Below, piece by piece: positions 1 to 7,201 of a DNA stretch of 43,518 bases (the stretch's first letter is position 1; every line of letters begins with the position of its first letter). A program made the translations under genes and the position numbers. The notes below the pieces were generated by a model. It ran no database searches, was not told the origin of the DNA, and worked only from the letters and a program-made list of their open reading frames with translations. Source of the DNA: Parafannyhessea sp902761955 (GTDB taxonomy: Bacteria > Actinomycetota > Coriobacteriia > Coriobacteriales > Atopobiaceae). The stretch spans positions 1 to 43,518 of the forward strand of contig CACWMM010000009.1 in NCBI GenBank assembly GCA_902761955.1. The letters run 5' to 3'.

Positions 1-142
1 CGGAGTTGATGTCCTCATATTCAACCCTTGGTAGGTCAGCCTCGCCGCTCATTGCAGTGATACGCGTGGCGATATTTCCCAACTTACGCTGTTCCCAAGG
101 GTCAGTGAAGCCCTTGAATCTGACGGCGGGAGTCATACTCAT
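1..142 (-). CDS. hsdS: Type I restriction enzyme specificity subunit HsdS, 5' part only
   Basis: The first 47 or so codons of HsdS run off the left edge of the window. The predicted N-terminus contains RFKGFTDPWEQRKLG, a stretch very typical of the start of the first target recognition domain in type I S subunits. The ATG lies at 140-142 and overlaps the hsdM stop codon (TGA at 139-141) as ATGA, the usual translational coupling of hsdM and hsdS. HsdS would determine which DNA sequence the HsdM/HsdR complex methylates or cuts. The rest of the gene and any hsdR lie outside the window, so completeness cannot be judged. Identification is firm from the N-terminal motif plus the position after hsdM. 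Confidence 0.88.
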   Translation of the reverse strand, partial: MSMTPAVRFKGFTDPWEQRKLGNIATRITAMSGEADLPRVEYEDINS

Positions 143-2727
143 CGTGCCTCACCGCCAAGCAGGCTTGCGAGCTCACGAATGCCAGCCATGTCAAACTCGT
201 CGCCCGCCAGCTCTCCGAGCATGCCCACCAGTTCCTCCTCGGCTGACTGTATCTGCGCGTCGATGTCGGCGTACGTCGTGGCGTACTTGTCCGAGAGCGC
301 GTTCAGGGTGTCAACGAGCGTGCCGACGGTCGTGTCAGGCATGGATGAGAGCCGGGACACGAGCGGATCGATCCACTTCGTGCTCAGAAGGAGCCGCGCC
401 TGATCGTCGTCCAGGTCCTCGATGGCCTCCTTTGCCCTCTCGTCGAGGGAGGTGCGCGCAGCCTTGAGGGACTTCTTCAGCGTCCGCTCCTCGTCGATGA
501 GCCTGGCGACGCTGTCGAGCCTCTCCGGCAGCGACCCCTCCTGGCGCGCCTCGGGCCCGAGTTCCTTGCGCAGCGCCTTCGCCACGGCCTTGACCTTGGC
601 GGGGACGAAGGCGTCCCCCGCCTCGTTCACCGCTTCACCGGCATCGGACTTCTCCTCGTCCGTCATCCCCTCGAGCACATCTGCCACCTCGGATGCGATC
701 TGGGGCAGCCTGGCCTCCATCGCTGCGACCCTGCCGGTCTCGTCTGCGAGCAGCTCGCGCTGGACCAGGTCGAGTGGCAGGACATGCCCCGCCCATCCGT
801 CCTGGACCTCCACGTCCTGCCCGCGCTGCTTCTTCATGACCATGCGCGGGTCGACACGCCTGACGGCGTCGAAGCCCTCTGTCTGCAGCACCTCGAGGTC
901 CTGAGAGATCTGCTGCCACTCGTCGTCGAGTGCCTGATAGGCGTCGTAGCGGTCCACCAGCGGCATGCCCTCGAGCCGCCCGAACAGCTCCGCCGTCAGC
1001 CGTGGCTCCTCCGAGTCGCGCTGAACAATCGAAAGCTCGTCGACGAGCTCCTCGTAGAGCCACACACCGAGGTCCTCGAGTCGCGAGGCGAACAGCTCCC
1101 TCCACGCCACGACGGACTGGGACTCCGTCACTGCGGTGGCCACGTCACGGCATTTGAGGCGCAAGCTCGCACCGTTCACCTTCTCGAACAGCTCTTCGCG
1201 CAATCCCGGGAGCGCATCCCAGTAGCGGCCGAGCGCGTCAACCTCTGCGGTGGGGATGCCGCCGAACATGGTGGCGTAGATGTCCCAGCCCTCCGACCGC
1301 TCCGAGGAGTCCACGTACCGCGGGATGTTGAGGTTGTAGTCGTTGGCGCGGACCTCTTCTATGGGCACGGCCCTGCAGAAGCGCTCGACGTCGCGCCTGG
1401 CCTCGTATGCGTCCACGATGCGACGGATGTCAGAGGCACGAAGCTTGTTGTTCTTGCCCTCCTTCACGAAGCCCCTGGAGGCGTCGATAACGAGGATGTC
1501 GTCGCGATCTCGAACCTTGCGCAGCACCATGACGATGGTGGGGATGCCCGTGCCGAAGAAGATGTTTGCGGGAAGTCCGATGATCGCGTCGATGTGCCCG
1601 CGCTCGACGAGGTTGCGCCGGATCTGCCCCTCCTCGCCGCCTCGGAAGAGCACGCCGTGCGGGAGGACGATGCACATGATTCCGTCCGGCTGCAGGTGGT
1701 AGAGGTCGTGTAGCAGGAAGGCGTAGTCGGCCTTGGACTTGGGAGCCACCCCGAAGCCGGAGAAGCGCGGGTCGACGTCCTTCCCCTCGGGGTCCCACCG
1801 CTGGGAGTAGGGCGGGTTGGACACTACCGCGTCCACGAAGAGCGGCTCGTAGGTCTCGGGATGGCCCTCCTCGAACCAGGGCCAGTCGTCCTCGAGCGTG
1901 TCGCCGTTGCGCGTGGTGATGTTGTCTGGCAGGATGCCCCGCATCACCAGGTTCATGCGCGTGAGGTTGTAGGTGTTCTCCTTGAGCTCCTGGGCGTAGT
2001 ACCTGATGCGCCCGGCGTTGCCCGTGCGGCGCGCCACAGCCTGGCCGATGTTGATGAGGAGGCTGCCCGAGCCGCTCGTGGGGTCGTAGATCTGGATCTC
2101 GGTCCTGCCCTGGAGGTGGCCCGCGATGATCTCGCTCATGAGCACCGACACCTCGTGCGGTGTGTAGAACTCGCCCGCCTTCTTGCCCGCGTTTGCCGCG
2201 AAGTTGGAGATGAGGTACTCGTATATGTAGCCAAGCACGTCGTAGCCCTGCCGCCCGTCCATGGGAATGTCGCGGATGAGGTGCAGCAGGCCGCTGATCG
2301 CCTTCGTGCGCGCGCCCGAGGTGTCACCCAGCTTGGATAGGCCGGTCTCGAGAGTCTCAAATATGCGGTCGAACACGTGCCGGTGGTCGGGGTTCACCAG
2401 GCGCGAGAATGCCGAGAGCGCCTCCGTGACGTCCGCCACGTCAAAATCGGGGCCTTTGGCGAGCCAGGTCGAGTAGAGGTCCTCGTACGCGATGAAGTAG
2501 CCGATGTTCTTGCGGACGAAGTCGACGACCTCGGGGTCATCCTCTGTGACCATGGGCATCGAGTCGTCGTCGAAGCCCTGCTCGCGCAGCCACGTCTCCT
2601 CCTTCTCGGAGAGGAACTTGTAGAAGATGAAGCCGAGAATGTAGTCCTTGTACTCGCTTGCCTCGATTTTCGAGCGCATCTCGTTCGCCGAGGCCCAGAT
2701 TTTGGCTGCCAGTTGCTGTTTGTTCAT
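139..2727 (-). CDS. hsdM: Type I restriction-modification DNA methyltransferase HsdM, with long C-terminal extension
   Basis: Adenine-N6 methyltransferase subunit of a type I restriction system; it uses S-adenosylmethionine and works with HsdS. The predicted 862-residue protein begins MNKQQLAAKIWASANEMR, the normal HsdM N-terminal helical domain. GKKAGEFYTPHEV (about residue 185) and DPTSGSGSLL (about 212) form the SAM pocket, and NPPY (about 303) is the catalytic motif. The ATG at 2727 is preferred over an upstream in-frame start because this is where family homology begins. HsdM proteins are usually about 500-550 residues. Here roughly 300 extra residues follow, rich in Glu, Asp, Leu, Arg and Ala and predicted to be helical or coiled-coil. 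They may serve in subunit assembly. The stop overlaps the hsdS start. The gene is divergent from the antirestriction gene at 3132. Confidence 0.93.
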   Translation of the reverse strand: MNKQQLAAKIWASANEMRSKIEASEYKDYILGFIFYKFLSEKEETWLREQGFDDDSMPMVTEDDPEVVDFVRKNIGYFIAYEDLYSTWLAKGPDFDVADVTEALSAFSRLVNPDHRHVFDRIFETLETGLSKLGDTSGARTKAISGLLHLIRDIPMDGRQGYDVLGYIYEYLISNFAANAGKKAGEFYTPHEVSVLMSEIIAGHLQGRTEIQIYDPTSGSGSLLINIGQAVARRTGNAGRIRYYAQELKENTYNLTRMNLVMRGILPDNITTRNGDTLEDDWPWFEEGHPETYEPLFVDAVVSNPPYSQRWDPEGKDVDPRFSGFGVAPKSKADYAFLLHDLYHLQPDGIMCIVLPHGVLFRGGEEGQIRRNLVERGHIDAIIGLPANIFFGTGIPTIVMVLRKVRDRDDILVIDASRGFVKEGKNNKLRASDIRRIVDAYEARRDVERFCRAVPIEEVRANDYNLNIPRYVDSSERSEGWDIYATMFGGIPTAEVDALGRYWDALPGLREELFEKVNGASLRLKCRDVATAVTESQSVVAWRELFASRLEDLGVWLYEELVDELSIVQRDSEEPRLTAELFGRLEGMPLVDRYDAYQALDDEWQQISQDLEVLQTEGFDAVRRVDPRMVMKKQRGQDVEVQDGWAGHVLPLDLVQRELLADETGRVAAMEARLPQIASEVADVLEGMTDEEKSDAGEAVNEAGDAFVPAKVKAVAKALRKELGPEARQEGSLPERLDSVARLIDEERTLKKSLKAARTSLDERAKEAIEDLDDDQARLLLSTKWIDPLVSRLSSMPDTTVGTLVDTLNALSDKYATTYADIDAQIQSAEEELVGMLGELAGDEFDMAGIRELASLLGGEAR

Positions 2728-3131
2728 CGGTTTTCCGGAGCCTTCCCCGCCACAGCTCATGCCCAACAGGCATAAGCCGAATCGAATTACTGTGACCCAG
2801 TGTAAGGATACCTTTGCGTTGGGACACAAATCCCGTAGAAGTATCGCGGAACGCAATGGTTGCCCCCAAACGGCCTGGGTACACCATTCATATCAACGCA
2901 AACCCTCCCGCCCCATGGCCACGCCATGCCCCGGGACCCCTCCCAGCCGTCCCGCACGGCGCAGGTCAAGGGCCCCACGGAACCTCGCACAAATCAAAGG
3001 GCGATTGGTGGAGGTTGCCGCGGAGCTCCATTGCCCACCGCCTACCACGGGGCGGGAACCCTTGGCCTCCAAGGGTGGCAAGCGCGCACGGACGGTCCGT
3101 GCGGCACCGCCACCCGAGAGGAGACAAGGAC
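2728..3131. promoter_or_regulatory. Divergent intergenic region with two perfect hairpins upstream of the antirestriction gene
   Basis: This 404-base non-coding stretch separates hsdM (minus) from the ArdC-like gene (plus), so it must hold both promoters. Two perfect inverted repeats sit just before the ArdC-like start: arms at 3058-3065 and 3069-3076 (8 bp, 3-base loop), and a 19-base palindrome at 3085-3103 (9-bp arms around one central base). No long T tract follows, so they do not look like terminators. They could be operators or single-stranded-DNA hairpins active during plasmid entry. Function is inference; the repeats themselves are directly visible. Confidence 0.5.
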
Positions 3132-4004
3132 ATGACGACCACCAAGGGCACCAAGCGCCACATGAGCAAGGCGGAGCGCCAGCAGGCGCGCGAGAGGGCG
3201 CAGGAGCGCGCGCAGGCGGCGCTCGACCGCCTCGGCGAGGGCGTCCGCGAGGTCTACCAGTCCGAGCGCTGGGAGTCGTGGCTGCGGAGCCTGTCCAAGT
3301 TCCACGACTACAGCCTCGGCAACACCATCCTGATAGCCATGCAGATGCCCACGGCCACCCGCGTGGCCAGCTTCAGGAGCTGGAAGCGCGACTTCAACCG
3401 CTTCGTGCGCAAGGGCGAGCGCGGCATCGAGATTCTCGTGCCCATGCTGGTCAAAGACAAGGACGAGGACGCCGACGAGGAGCGCCGCCGCCTCGTGGGC
3501 TTCCGCGTGGGCCACGTCTTCGACGTCAGCCAGACCGACGGCGAGCCCCTGCCCACCCTCGTGGACGAGGTCGCCGGGGGCGTCAAGCGCTACGCCGCCG
3601 TGATGGAGGCAGTGCGCGCCGTCTCCGCCTACCCCGTCGAGCTCGTGGCCGACCTGCCCGAGGGCACCAGGGGCCTCTTCCGCCGCGGCGAGCTCATCGC
3701 CATCCGCGAGGGCATGGGAGAGGGCCAGACCGTGAAGACGGCCCTGCACGAGCTGGCGCACAGCCGCCTGCACGACGGCGACCCCGAGGGCATGCCCGAC
3801 CGCGCCATGCGCGAGGTGCAGGCCGAGAGCGTGGCCTACACCGTGAGCGCCGCGCTGGGACTGGACACCTCGGGCTACTCCTTCGGCTACGTCGCCAGCT
3901 GGGCCGTGGGCAAGACCGACGAGGAGATGCGCGCGTGCCTGCAGGTGGTGCGCGACGCCGCAAAGGCGATGGTGGAGGACCTGCAGGCGGCCATGGCCGC
4001 ATAG
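3132..4004 (+). CDS. ArdC-like antirestriction protein with zincin-type metallopeptidase domain
   Basis: The predicted 290-residue protein has an ArdC-type N-terminal single-stranded-DNA-binding domain (about residues 15-130, with the family-typical pattern SKFHDYSLGNTILIAMQ) followed by a zincin-like domain carrying HELAH at about residue 206, a zinc-binding metallopeptidase signature. Members of this family are carried by conjugative plasmids and protect incoming DNA from host restriction. The ATG at 3132 is preceded by AGGAG and AAGGA. Its position beside the mobilization genes fits a role early after transfer. It is notable that it lies divergently next to a type I restriction system. An alternative is a more general ArdC/ImmA-like peptidase with no antirestriction activity. 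Confidence 0.82.
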   Translation: MTTTKGTKRHMSKAERQQARERAQERAQAALDRLGEGVREVYQSERWESWLRSLSKFHDYSLGNTILIAMQMPTATRVASFRSWKRDFNRFVRKGERGIEILVPMLVKDKDEDADEERRRLVGFRVGHVFDVSQTDGEPLPTLVDEVAGGVKRYAAVMEAVRAVSAYPVELVADLPEGTRGLFRRGELIAIREGMGEGQTVKTALHELAHSRLHDGDPEGMPDRAMREVQAESVAYTVSAALGLDTSGYSFGYVASWAVGKTDEEMRACLQVVRDAAKAMVEDLQAAMAA

Positions 4005-4028
4005 CCGAAAGCACCACGCGAGGCCACA

Positions 4029-4050
4029 GGCGCCCGCCCCGGCGGGCGCC
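4029..4050 (+). terminator. GC-rich hairpin after the ArdC-like gene
   Basis: A perfect 10-bp inverted repeat (4029-4038 and 4041-4050, 2-base centre) lies 25 bases after the ArdC-like stop codon. There is no T tract after it (GAAACGC follows), so it is either a weak or Rho-assisted terminator or a structural element of the transfer origin region. Confidence 0.45.
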
Positions 4051-4132
4051 GAAACGCACGCTCCGCCCCGGCTCGGATCGGGCAAGGAACGCCCTGCCTC
4101 ACCGCCCCGGAACCCCGAATCCCGGCAGCATC

Positions 4133-4425
4133 GCATGACAGGATCGTCATGCCAATGGAGCCTAATTACGTGACGCTACCGTCACACGTCTACTTGCTTT
4201 GGATGACAAATCCGTCATGCGAAGGGCTGGTCACCAGCCCTGAGAACTCGTAATAGCAAGTAGCCTATTCCATGTACAAGTCCATGTAATAGCTCGTCCG
4301 AGACTCCTCGGGGACGTCCGTCCGAGGGATGCCCGGAGCCGTCGCCCGGCTCCTCCCCCGCTCCCCTCTCCCCTCCATTCCCTCGTCCTCTCGTCCCGCT
4401 CACCCATGACAGCTTGTCATGGGTG
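4133..4425. other. Candidate origin of transfer / operator region with repeated TGAC-N6-GTCA palindromes
   Basis: The non-coding stretch 4005-4501 lies directly upstream of mobC and the relaxase, where oriT normally sits. Three inverted repeats share the same half-sites and spacing: TGAC-N6-GTCA at 4136-4149, 4171-4184 and 4204-4217, spaced 35 and 33 bases apart. A fourth, stronger inverted repeat at 4401-4425 has 11-bp perfect arms with a 3-base loop and again contains TGAC and GTCA, here with a 5-base gap. Regular spacing suggests binding by a dimeric protein, for example the MobC-like protein or the relaxase. The nick site cannot be assigned from sequence alone. Confidence 0.55.
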
Positions 4426-4501
4426 TCGCGTGCGGGGGAGTCCCCGCGCCCCTAGGATTGGACACACCGCCTGTACATACGAAGCCCGCCACGGGAGGCC
4501 C

Positions 4502-4909
4502 ATGCCCAGATACAGACAGCTCCACGTCATGCTCTCCGAGGACGAGATGTCCGCGCTGCGGGCCCTCGCGGAATCTCTGGGGACCACCGCCTCGGACACG
4601 GTCAGGATCCTCATCCAGGCGGGAAGCGCCTCCCCCTCTTTAGTGGAGGGCGCCACGCTCGTGCTCGACCGCCAGACCCTTGCGCGCTACATCAGGAACG
4701 TCCGCGCGCTCGGCCACCTCCTCAACCAGTCGACGCACGCCCTCAACGCGATCGCCAAGGCGGTGCGCGAGTCGGGCGTGGACGCCCTCGACCTGACCGA
4801 AGCCATGGAGGGCGTGTCCTACGGGCTCGATGGGGTGAGGCGCGACGCGGCTGACGTCAGGCGGCAGGCAGCGGCGCTCATCGGTATGCCGGTTGTCCTC
4901 GGGGAGTAG
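4502..4909 (+). CDS. MobC-like mobilization (relaxosome accessory) protein
   Basis: The predicted 135-residue protein starts MPRYRQLHVMLSEDEMSAL, a ribbon-helix-helix-like N-terminus common in relaxosome accessory proteins. The middle reads LARYIRNVRALGHLLNQSTHALNAIAK, which matches the MobC family pattern (arginine- and asparagine-rich helix with LNQ and HALN). Such proteins bind near oriT and help the relaxase melt and nick DNA. The ATG at 4502 is chosen because GGGAGG lies six bases upstream and family homology begins there. The gene ends two bases before the relaxase start, so the two form an operon. The upstream inverted repeats could be its binding sites. Confidence 0.8.
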   Translation: MPRYRQLHVMLSEDEMSALRALAESLGTTASDTVRILIQAGSASPSLVEGATLVLDRQTLARYIRNVRALGHLLNQSTHALNAIAKAVRESGVDALDLTEAMEGVSYGLDGVRRDAADVRRQAAALIGMPVVLGE

Positions 4910-4911
4910 CC

Positions 4912-6135
4912 ATGGCGTACGTGAAGGCAATATCCGGCCACACCAAGCTCGGCGCGGCGCAGCGCTACCTCGAGAAGGAGGGTCGCGCGCTCGCGCGGGA
5001 CTTCCTCAACCTCGACGCGCCGATGGTGGGGCTCGACGCCGACGGCAACCCCGAGTACCGGGAGTTCGACTGGGCATCCGAGATGGACGGAACCCGAGAA
5101 AAACTGGGCAATGACAGGCCGTTTAAGGGCAGGAAGGCACGCACCTACAAGCACTATGTCATCTCCCCCGACCCGAGGGACGCAGTGAGCCTCTCACGGC
5201 TCCGGTCTGTCACCGTGTCATGGGTGGAGGAGAACTTCGGCGACTACGAGGTGGCAATCGTCTACCACGACGACAACGAGCACCACGTGCCCCACGCCCA
5301 CGTTGTCGTTAACAACACCAACCTCAACACGGGCCGCAGGCTCCAGGACCCCGACCCCGGGGCGCTCAACGGCTCGCTCCAGAGGATCGCGCGCGACGCC
5401 GGCCTGACGCACTTCGTCGGCAGGCTCGACGGGGCCGCGCGCGACGAGACGCACTACCGCAGGAAGGCGGTCGACCGCACCGAGGCTTCGCTCGCCCGGC
5501 GCGGCGAGTACTCCTGGGTGGCGGACATCCGCGCGAGGGTCGACGTGGCCAAGGGCATCGCCAAGAGCTCCGATGACTTCCGGCAGGCGCTCCGCGAGAT
5601 GGGCGTCAACGTCCGCGAGTCCGCCTCGAGGAAGGGTGACTGGGTCTACTCCCTGGCCGGGACGCCCTCCCGCCAGGTGACGGGATCCAAGCTCGGCGCC
5701 TCATACACCAGGCGCGAGGTGACGGGCTGGCTCAGGAGCCCCACGAGGAAGGCGCCGGGCCCCGTCACCGTGCGCAACGTCCGCGAGGTCGCCGCCGGAG
5801 CCATCGAGGTCAAGGACCTGCGAGAGCTCGTCGCTCTATCGGAGGCTGTGAGCGTCGTCTCCAAGGGCGGATTCAGGAGCCTCTCCGCCATGGACTCAGC
5901 TGCCAGCAGAATGCGCGGCATGCCCAACCGCGAGGCGGCGGTTGCCAGGCTCGAGCGCGCCAGGCAGTACTGCGCCGAGCACGGCATCCTCCCCGAGCGG
6001 CCGACGGCACAGCCCAGTCGTAGGGCGGCAGGCTCGACGGGCATGCGCAACAACCACGGAGGCGGGCAGGAGCACCACGGCGGCAGCCGTCCCGCCCGTC
6101 AGCAGACGAGGAGAGACGAGAGGCCCGAGCGATGA
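4912..6135 (+). CDS. MOBP-like relaxase / mobilization nuclease
   Basis: The predicted 407-residue protein would nick oriT and pilot one DNA strand into a recipient. An N-terminal tyrosine in AAQRYLEKEG (Tyr19) is a candidate nucleophile. The metal-binding histidine triad appears as HHVPHAHVVVNNTN at about residues 124-137, the classic relaxase motif III. The remaining C-terminal half is basic and of variable sequence. The ATG at 4912 follows GGGGAG, and the stop overlaps the next gene as ATGA. At about 400 residues, with no helicase or primase domain visible, it fits a mobilizable rather than self-transmissible element. It would need a coupling protein and type IV channel supplied elsewhere. 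Confidence 0.88.
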   Translation: MAYVKAISGHTKLGAAQRYLEKEGRALARDFLNLDAPMVGLDADGNPEYREFDWASEMDGTREKLGNDRPFKGRKARTYKHYVISPDPRDAVSLSRLRSVTVSWVEENFGDYEVAIVYHDDNEHHVPHAHVVVNNTNLNTGRRLQDPDPGALNGSLQRIARDAGLTHFVGRLDGAARDETHYRRKAVDRTEASLARRGEYSWVADIRARVDVAKGIAKSSDDFRQALREMGVNVRESASRKGDWVYSLAGTPSRQVTGSKLGASYTRREVTGWLRSPTRKAPGPVTVRNVREVAAGAIEVKDLRELVALSEAVSVVSKGGFRSLSAMDSAASRMRGMPNREAAVARLERARQYCAEHGILPERPTAQPSRRAAGSTGMRNNHGGGQEHHGGSRPARQQTRRDERPER

Positions 6136-6671
6136 GGATCACCGTGCGCTTCCAGGACGGCGCCATCGAGGAGTTCGACACCAACACGCTGACGACCGAC
6201 AGTGCCCTCGGCAGGGCGAACGCCCTAACGGACCTGCGGGTCACCCTCGGCGACGGGCTCTGGGTCGAGGCGAGCTGGTACCGGGTCGTAGGATCGGAGG
6301 GCGCCGACATGCCATTGGCGCAGAGGTTGGCGGGATGCCGGCTCCACGTCCTCTCGGAGGAGGAGGTGGGGCAGGTGCGCTCCGTCGAGCTCGACGGCCG
6401 CCTCCAGTGGGTGCGCGTCGGGCCCGACCTCTGCGACGTTGCAAGGCTCGACGAGGCAAGCGACCTCTTCTACGATGCCGACGAGCCGTCAAGATCCATG
6501 GCGGGCCGTGCGGTGTGGCTGCACGACTACCTGAAGGACGCCCTAGCCAGCGAGCTCCGCGGACCCGACGAGGAGCGGCTCACCTGCGCGATGCTTGGCA
6601 TGACTGAGGCCAGCTACGAATTCGTGTCCGGTGTGACTGCTAGTGTTTACTCGGACGATACTTTTGAGTAG
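6132..6671 (+). CDS. Unrecognised 179-residue protein in the mobilization operon
   Basis: I do not recognise a family. The predicted protein is acidic and soluble, begins MRITVRFQDGAIEEFDTNTL, and shows alternating beta-type hydrophobic patterns in the first 90 residues followed by a more helical C-terminal half. There is no signal peptide or membrane segment. Its start overlaps the relaxase stop by four bases (ATGA), so it is translated with the relaxase and probably belongs to the same transfer module. A role as a relaxase partner or element-copy regulator is possible, but nothing in the sequence proves it. Confidence 0.7.
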   Translation: MRITVRFQDGAIEEFDTNTLTTDSALGRANALTDLRVTLGDGLWVEASWYRVVGSEGADMPLAQRLAGCRLHVLSEEEVGQVRSVELDGRLQWVRVGPDLCDVARLDEASDLFYDADEPSRSMAGRAVWLHDYLKDALASELRGPDEERLTCAMLGMTEASYEFVSGVTASVYSDDTFE

Positions 6672-6682
6672 GAGCGTGTGAG

Positions 6683-6787
6683 ATGGGCGTGGCCAAGCGT
6701 GTACTGGGTGCGATAGGCAAGTTCTGCGTTGCGTGGATGAGGTTCGTGGCGAGGATCATCCTGCTGTTCTGGCACTACGGGTCGTAG
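6683..6787 (+). CDS. Small hydrophobic protein (34 residues) at the end of the mobilization operon
   Basis: An ATG at 6683 opens a 34-residue reading frame ending at the TAG at 6785-6787. It starts MGVAKRVLGAIGKFCVAW, and a GGAG lies nine bases before the start. The protein is a single amphipathic or membrane-spanning helix with basic residues on one side, ending WHYGS. It starts 11 bases after the preceding gene, consistent with the same transcript. Small proteins like this in mobilization operons are poorly annotated, so this is a reading supported by position, ribosome binding site and composition only. Confidence 0.5.
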   Translation: MGVAKRVLGAIGKFCVAWMRFVARIILLFWHYGS

Positions 6788-6823
6788 GTCGTAAGACTCT
6801 GAGGGCGATACTAGCTTTAGCTA

Positions 6824-7201
6824 TTACACGAGATACTTGTTCTTCCATGCCTTCTTGTGGGCATAGGCAGCCTCGGTCAGATCTTCGTAACCGAAGTCTA
6901 CTTTCACCTTGCCGCTACTTTGGACGACCATCGTCATGTTCGACCAAAGATCACTGCCAGACAGGCCTTTTCTCTCTGCACTGATAATCTTGTCGATTGC
7001 TGAGAACGCGTCTAAGAGGTCGCTCCTTGATAGGCCGGAGATATCAAAGCACTTGATATACGTCTTTCCAGTCTTGACGTAGTACTCCATGGAGTAGGAG
7101 GGCCCATCGTACTCCGCATAAAAGACCAGCTTGTCCCATCCGTCGGGAATCACGGCATCAAGACGATCGAACACTTCTTGGAACATACGGCTATCGCTCA
7201 C
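6824..7201 (-). CDS. YezG-family immunity protein (antitoxin to the adjacent nuclease)
   Basis: The predicted 125-residue protein matches the YezG/DUF600 immunity family along its length. It has the IPDGWDKLVFYAEY opening block, a central YYVKTGKTYI strand, the W(S/T)NMT block and a C-terminal KVKVDFGYEDL...WKNKYL end. In Bacillus, YezG neutralises the nuclease toxin YeeF. The start is a GTG at 7201 with AAGGAG eight bases upstream, and it overlaps the nuclease stop by 11 bases, the tight coupling expected of a toxin-immunity pair. It is the last gene of the dynamin-ATPase-nuclease operon. The stretch is visibly less GC-rich than its neighbours, suggesting a different origin. Confidence 0.87.
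   Translation of the reverse strand: MSDSRMFQEVFDRLDAVIPDGWDKLVFYAEYDGPSYSMEYYVKTGKTYIKCFDISGLSRSDLLDAFSAIDKIISAERKGLSGSDLWSNMTMVVQSSGKVKVDFGYEDLTEAAYAHKKAWKNKYLV

Noticed and set aside
2648..4138. Long open frame covering the intergenic region and the ArdC-like gene in another frame
   Set aside because: Its product is dominated by Arg, Pro, Gly and Ala, as expected of an off-frame reading of GC-rich coding DNA; the real gene at 3132 explains the interval.
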